Assembly (NCBI GenBank): GCA_029260765.1
Contig: JAJDCP010000019.1
Location: forward strand, 1-64,000
DNA length: 64,000 nt
Direction: 5' to 3'
Source: Planctomycetota bacterium
Lineage (GTDB): Bacteria > Planctomycetota > J058 > JAJDCP01
Part shown: positions 60,320-64,000 of the stretch, in pieces
How the letters are laid out: every line of letters starts with the position of its first letter
Position numbering within the stretch: position 1 is the first letter of the stretch
The notes under the pieces: generated by a model
Databases searched by the model: none
Told to the model about the DNA's origin: nothing
The model's input: the letters and a program-made list of their open reading frames with translations, nothing else
Program-made: the position numbers and the translations under genes

Positions 60320-61261
60320 ATGGCAAGCTTTGAAGGACGTGACCTGATCTCGATCCGAGATCTGAGCCGGGCAGACATCGAGGCGATCCTCGACAAAGCC
60401 CGTGCGATGTCCGACATCCCTGCAGAAGAACGGCGCGTTTTGCTGCGGGGCAAGACGATGGCCTCGTTGTTCTTCGAGCCCAGCACCCGCACGCGCACCA
60501 GCTTCAACGCTGCTATGCGCAATCTGGGTGGCTGGGTCGAGGGCTTTGCCGATCCGAAGACCTCGAGCGTCAGCAAGATGGAGTCGCTCTGGGACACCAT
60601 CAAGATCTATGACGGCTACGGCTACTCGGTGTTCGTCATCCGGCATCCACTCAAAGGGGCGGCCCGGCTCGCCTCCGATGCAGCCAAGGCGCCGGTGATC
60701 AACGCGGGAGACGGGGCCAACCAGCATCCGACCCAGACGCTGCTCGACCTGTACACGATCCAAGAGACCCAGGGCCGCATCGACGGGCTGCGGGTCGGCA
60801 TGGTCGGGGACCTGGCGCATGGGCGCACGGTGCACTCGCTGACCCAGGCGCTGCTCAAGTTCAAAGGGGTCGACCTGTACTTCGTCAGCTCGCGCGCGCT
60901 GAAGATGCCCGGGCACCTGGTCGACAAATGCCGCGCCCGCAGCGAAGGGGTCTGCGAAGAGGTCTCGCGCATCGAAGAGGTGATCGGCGACGTCGACATC
61001 TTGTACATGACACGTGTGCAGAAAGAGCGTTTCGGTGGAGACCAAGCCCTGTACGAGAAGGTCAAGAACATCTACCGCCTGAGCAGCGATATGCTGGTCG
61101 GCGTGCGCGAGAACCTGAAAGTCCTGCATCCGCTGCCTCGGGTCGACGAAATCGCCACCGACGTCGACAACACGCCCTACGCCTATTACTTCCAGCAAGC
61201 GCGCAATGGCCTGCGCATCCGCGAGACCTTGCTGGCGCTGCTGACGGGAGCTCTGACATGA
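60320..61261 (+). CDS. pyrB: Aspartate carbamoyltransferase catalytic subunit
   Basis: A 313-residue protein. The carbamoyl-phosphate site FFEPSTRTRTSFNAAM (Ser55 to Ser61), the segment HPLKGAARL, the motif GDGANQHPTQTLLDLYTI and VGDLAHGRTVHSL are all present, as is HPLPRVDEI. It condenses carbamoyl phosphate with aspartate. The stop overlaps the pyrI ATG, indicating a pyrBI holoenzyme of the E. coli type. Confidence 0.95.
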   Translation: MASFEGRDLISIRDLSRADIEAILDKARAMSDIPAEERRVLLRGKTMASLFFEPSTRTRTSFNAAMRNLGGWVEGFADPKTSSVSKMESLWDTIKIYDGYGYSVFVIRHPLKGAARLASDAAKAPVINAGDGANQHPTQTLLDLYTIQETQGRIDGLRVGMVGDLAHGRTVHSLTQALLKFKGVDLYFVSSRALKMPGHLVDKCRARSEGVCEEVSRIEEVIGDVDILYMTRVQKERFGGDQALYEKVKNIYRLSSDMLVGVRENLKVLHPLPRVDEIATDVDNTPYAYYFQQARNGLRIRETLLALLTGALT

Positions 61262-61731
61262 GCGACACCCCCCGCACCCGAAAGATCGCGCGTATCCAGA
61301 ATGGCATCGTGATCGACCACATCCGCAAAGGCCGCGCGTTGACCATCGCACGGCTGCTGAAGCTGGGTGAGCTGAGCCAGAGCTGGGATGACCAGGTTTC
61401 GATCGGCATCAACCACAGCTCGAAGATCGGCATCAAAGACTACATCAAGATCGAGAATTTTGAGCTCAGCCGCATCCAACTGTCCTGCGTAGCCCTGGTT
61501 TCACCGGGCGCGACCATCAACATCATCCGGGACACGAAGGTGGTCGAGAAGCTCAGCGCCGAGGTGCCCGACGAGATCGGGGACTTTGTCACCTGTCCCG
61601 ATCCGTACTGCATCACCAATCATGAGAAGATCCCCTGCCGTTTTCATGTCGTGGCACGCGAGCCCCTGACCCTGGGCTGCCACTATTGCGAGCTGGAGTT
61701 CTACGACAAGCTGATCGTCTTCAAGTTATGA
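61258..61731 (+). CDS. pyrI: Aspartate carbamoyltransferase regulatory subunit
   Basis: A 157-residue protein. The N-terminal allosteric domain includes GIVIDHIRKGRALTIARLL and SKIGIKDYIKIENFEL. The C-terminal zinc domain has CPDPYC-x2-N followed by LGCHYCELEF, the four-Cys site that contacts PyrB. It binds CTP/ATP to give feedback control. The start overlaps the pyrB stop. Confidence 0.95.
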   Translation: MSDTPRTRKIARIQNGIVIDHIRKGRALTIARLLKLGELSQSWDDQVSIGINHSSKIGIKDYIKIENFELSRIQLSCVALVSPGATINIIRDTKVVEKLSAEVPDEIGDFVTCPDPYCITNHEKIPCRFHVVAREPLTLGCHYCELEFYDKLIVFKL

Positions 61732-61769
61732 GCTGACCCTATTCCAACCATGAGCTGACCGGAGATGTT

Positions 61770-63269
61770 ATGGCGCGCCGAATCATCGAAAACCCATCAA
61801 GGACCCTGGCCGAGTTCCGGCTGCTGACGGGGCTGACGGAAGTCTCAAGCCTGCCCGAGAACATCTCGCTCCGCACGCAGCTGGTCAAGTCGGGTGCCAG
61901 CAACGGCTTCGAGATGCTGAACATCCCGATCCTGGCGGCCGCCATGCAGTCGGTCTCTGGTCCGAAACTGGCGATCGAGCTGGCCAAGCACGGCGGCATG
62001 GCGTTCGTGTTCTGCAGCCAGTCGGTGGAGAGCCAGGCTGCTATGATCACCAAGATCAAGCGGCACAAGGCTGGCTTCGTCGACCCGCTCTGTGTCACTC
62101 CGGAGATGACCATCGACCAGGTGGTCGAGATCTCCGAGCGGGAAGGCTACTCGACTTTTCCGGTCGTCGACGCGCAGCGCCAGCTGCTGGGGATCTTGAC
62201 CAAGAACGACTACGAACGCGTGCGCCACGCGGGCATGAAGGTCACCGAGCGGATGGTCCCGCGCGCGCAGCTCGATGTGGGCGTGCAGGTCAGCCTTTCG
62301 GAGGCCAACCAGATCCTGATCGACAGCCATCGGGGTGTGCTGCCGATTGTGGATGGCTCCAACGTGCTGCAACACCTGGTCTTCCGTACTGATGTGCGCA
62401 ATCATGAGAACTACCCAGAAGAGCTCCTCGACGCGCGCAAGCGGCTGCAGGCAGCAGCGGCGTTGAATACGCGCGACTATACAGAGCGCGCGCCGGCTTT
62501 GATCGAGGCGGGCGTCGACGCGCTGCTGTTCGATTCCTCCGATGGATACAGCACCTTCCTGCGCGATGGGCTGGCCTGGATGGCCGAGAACTTCCCGGGT
62601 TTCCCCATCATCGGCGGCAACGTGATCTCGGGCGAAGGCTTCCGCTTTCTGGCCGAGGCGGGGGCCTGGGCGGTCAAGGTGGGGATGGGAGGCGGCTCGA
62701 TCTGCATCACGCAGGAGCAGAAGGGGGCGGGCCGCGGTCTGGCCACGGCCGTGGCCGAATGCGCCGCAGCCCGCGACGCCTACTTCGAGGAGACCGGCAA
62801 CTACATCCCCGTGATCGCCGACGGCGGCATCGTACACGCCAAAGACATCGGCATCGCCCTCGCGCTGGGGGCCGACAGTGTGATGATGGGGCGCTACTTC
62901 GCGCGCTTCGAGGAGAGCCCCACACCCAAGGTCAGCTTTGGCGACCGCGTCATGAAGCCGTACTGGGGCGAGGGCTCGCAACGGGCTCGGGAGTGGATGC
63001 AGCAGCGCTACAGGCAGTCAGGCTTTGCCGAGGGCGTCGAGGGCATGGTCGAGTATGTCGGCTACCTGAAAGACACGGTGCCCCGCACGCTGGCAAAGAT
63101 CCGCTCGGCGATGAGCAGCGCGGGCTGCAAGGACATCCGGACCTTCCACCGGGAGGCGGTGCTCGAGTTGGTCTCGGCGCTGTCGATCCGCGAAGGCAAA
63201 GTGCACGACATCTACATGCCCGAGAGCGGCATGCAGAGCAGCCGCTACCACGAGCCGAAGTGGGGTTGA
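61770..63269 (+). CDS. guaB: IMP dehydrogenase
   Basis: A 499-residue protein. The catalytic loop is GGGSICITQEQKGAGRG with Cys312, preceded by the NAD/IMP segment DALLFDSSDGYST and followed by IPVIADGGIVHAKDIGIALA. A CBS pair lies at about 100-215 (TIDQVVEISEREGYSTFPVV). The flap contains KPYWGEGSQRAREW. The loop ending ITQEQKGAGRG is nearer to the kinetoplastid-type enzymes than to typical bacterial GuaB (CTTR). It makes XMP for GMP synthesis and follows the pyr genes by 38 bases, linking purine and pyrimidine supply. Confidence 0.93.
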   Translation: MARRIIENPSRTLAEFRLLTGLTEVSSLPENISLRTQLVKSGASNGFEMLNIPILAAAMQSVSGPKLAIELAKHGGMAFVFCSQSVESQAAMITKIKRHKAGFVDPLCVTPEMTIDQVVEISEREGYSTFPVVDAQRQLLGILTKNDYERVRHAGMKVTERMVPRAQLDVGVQVSLSEANQILIDSHRGVLPIVDGSNVLQHLVFRTDVRNHENYPEELLDARKRLQAAAALNTRDYTERAPALIEAGVDALLFDSSDGYSTFLRDGLAWMAENFPGFPIIGGNVISGEGFRFLAEAGAWAVKVGMGGGSICITQEQKGAGRGLATAVAECAAARDAYFEETGNYIPVIADGGIVHAKDIGIALALGADSVMMGRYFARFEESPTPKVSFGDRVMKPYWGEGSQRAREWMQQRYRQSGFAEGVEGMVEYVGYLKDTVPRTLAKIRSAMSSAGCKDIRTFHREAVLELVSALSIREGKVHDIYMPESGMQSSRYHEPKWG

Positions 63270-63276
63270 GCGCGCG

Positions 63277-63705
63277 CTAGAGGTCGCGCAGCCAGCCCTG
63301 CCAGAACGCCAGCGGCCGGTAGCCAGCAAACTGGTTGCGCAACTCTCCGTCCTTGAACAGGAAGACGGCAGGAATCCCCTGCACCTTGAGGCGCGCGGCC
63401 CAGTCTTGATCTTGGTCGGTGTTGATCTTGACCACGATCAGCCGGCCACGGTGCTCGCTGGCAAGCTGGGCCAGGACGGGGCTGAGCTGGCGGCAGGGAC
63501 CACACCAATCGGCATAGAAGTCCACCAGCACCGGCACAGGGCTGGCCTGCAGAAGTTTCTGCAGGTCGGCATCACGGATGGGTACGGGCTGTCCATCCAG
63601 GGTCCTGGCGCAGCGTCCACAGACGGGCTCCCGCTCGCGCTCAGTACCCGGCACGCGGTTGAGTTGGCCACAGGGGCAGCGGAAATAGAGGGTGTCTTCA
63701 GCCAT
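63277..63705 (-). CDS. Thioredoxin with N-terminal zinc ribbon (TrxC-like)
   Basis: A 142-residue protein from the ATG at 63705, with GGAGGAG upstream. The N-terminal ribbon uses Cys10, Cys12, Cys29 and Cys32 (CPCG...CGRC). The thioredoxin fold has the active site FYADWCGPCRQL (Cys68, Cys71) and the cis-Pro segment VQGIPAVFLF. It resembles thioredoxin 2, a zinc-binding disulfide reductase linked to oxidative stress. It is convergent with guaB. Confidence 0.92.
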   Translation of the reverse strand: MAEDTLYFRCPCGQLNRVPGTEREREPVCGRCARTLDGQPVPIRDADLQKLLQASPVPVLVDFYADWCGPCRQLSPVLAQLASEHRGRLIVVKINTDQDQDWAARLKVQGIPAVFLFKDGELRNQFAGYRPLAFWQGWLRDL

Positions 63706-63836
63706 GGGGACTCCTCCGCTAGCTGAGAGAGTCTCTCCGATCGATGCTGCCCGTGGCGAAAGAAAAATCTGCAAAGCCTGCACGAAGTTTCGTCTTTGTT
63801 TCATATGTTTAGATGTGGAACCAAAAGGAGTCGACC

Positions 63837-64000
63837 ATGCGTGCAGTCAAAAAACCCCTGATCTTCGGGCTTTGCGGGTTGCTCCTTGTCTTCTTTGGAG
63901 GTTGTGAGAAGAGCGGTGGCTCCAATGGAAACACAAATGTTTCACCTCTGCCTGCGCTGCAGGGGGTCGCGCCGGGTGTGAAGAGTGGCTCGGCGGGGGC
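63837..64000 (+). CDS. Lipoprotein, 5' part only, cut by the window end
   Basis: The ATG follows AAAAGGAGTCGACC. The first residues form a lipoprotein signal peptide (MRAVKKPLIFGLCGLLLVFF) ending at the lipobox FGG-C, then a Ser/Gly/Asn-rich linker. The frame is open to the window edge, so the function is unknown. Confidence 0.75.
   Translation, partial: MRAVKKPLIFGLCGLLLVFFGGCEKSGGSNGNTNVSPLPALQGVAPGVKSGSAG

Noticed and set aside
58733..61351. An 872-codon antisense frame over pyrDK, pyrC and pyrB
   Set aside because: Shadow frame in G+C-rich coding DNA; the sense strand has complete pyrimidine enzymes.

Overview
The window is G+C-rich, densely packed DNA (roughly two thirds G+C by eye) with many four-base ATGA/GTGA/TTGA gene overlaps. 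It carries several ECF-type sigma factors paired with very large or unusual partners, multiple Hanks-type Ser/Thr kinases (some with N-terminal zinc ribbons and C-terminal TPR-like repeats), alpha-2-macroglobulin, VIT/vWA, TMEM43 and PDZ/alpha-toroid secreted or membrane proteins. This mix is typical of Planctomycetota and is the basis for the placement. Myxococcota or another large-genome Gram-negative lineage cannot be excluded from sequence reading alone. There is no rRNA, phage or plasmid backbone.

Layout. 1-640: an apparently empty flank, then a tRNA-Asp/tRNA-Val pair on the minus strand with its own promoter and terminator. 888-3332: a PAC2-family protein, a possible actin-fold protein and a small unknown. 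3456-8866 (minus): a 1597-residue membrane protein with two tandem kinase domains, translationally coupled to an ECF sigma factor. 8976-12327: the most interesting locus, a strongly structured candidate non-coding RNA ending in an intrinsic terminator, followed 11 bases later by two overlapping reverse transcriptase genes and a third gene of unknown function. 12343-17313: secreted hydrolase, secreted metallopeptidase, RsmB-like methyltransferase, GT87-type mannosyltransferase. 17522-27561: a FolK-pteridine reductase fusion, cyanophycinase-like peptidase, kinase-TPR, serine hydrolase with EF-hands, MoxR ATPase plus IPT/TIG lipoprotein, TetR plus desaturase. 27606-27715: a REPIN-like repeat. 28450-40265: an ECF sigma factor with an anti-sigma/alpha-2-macroglobulin fusion, a second sigma factor with an FHA-bearing pseudokinase, a Pro-rich kinase and a glycosyltransferase. 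40471-40696: a tandem REP cluster. 40703-49649: PDZ/alpha-toroid, P-loop ATPase and arrestin-like gene set (minus), then VIT/vWA, membrane, barrel-like and TMEM43 proteins. 49727-54375: a GntR regulator with tandem operators, an extended SDR and a coupled unknown, and a response regulator with degenerate GGDEF and EAL domains. 54376-55414: a repeat-rich gap and an orphan antitoxin-like gene. 55573-63269: a pyrimidine operon pyrE-pyrF-pyrDK(fused)-pyrC-pyrB-pyrI followed by an IMP dehydrogenase. The window closes with a minus-strand zinc-ribbon thioredoxin and the start of a lipoprotein gene.

How the parts work together. The pyr cluster encodes the de novo steps from carbamoyl phosphate and aspartate to UMP, with the electron-transfer subunit fused to dihydroorotate dehydrogenase and a promoter plus terminator-like leader in front. 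The sigma/kinase and sigma/anti-sigma sets are most simply read as membrane-to-transcription signalling modules. The RT locus has the architecture of a retron or defence RT system (ncRNA upstream, RT, accessory gene) but with two small RTs instead of one. I could not assign it to a described type.
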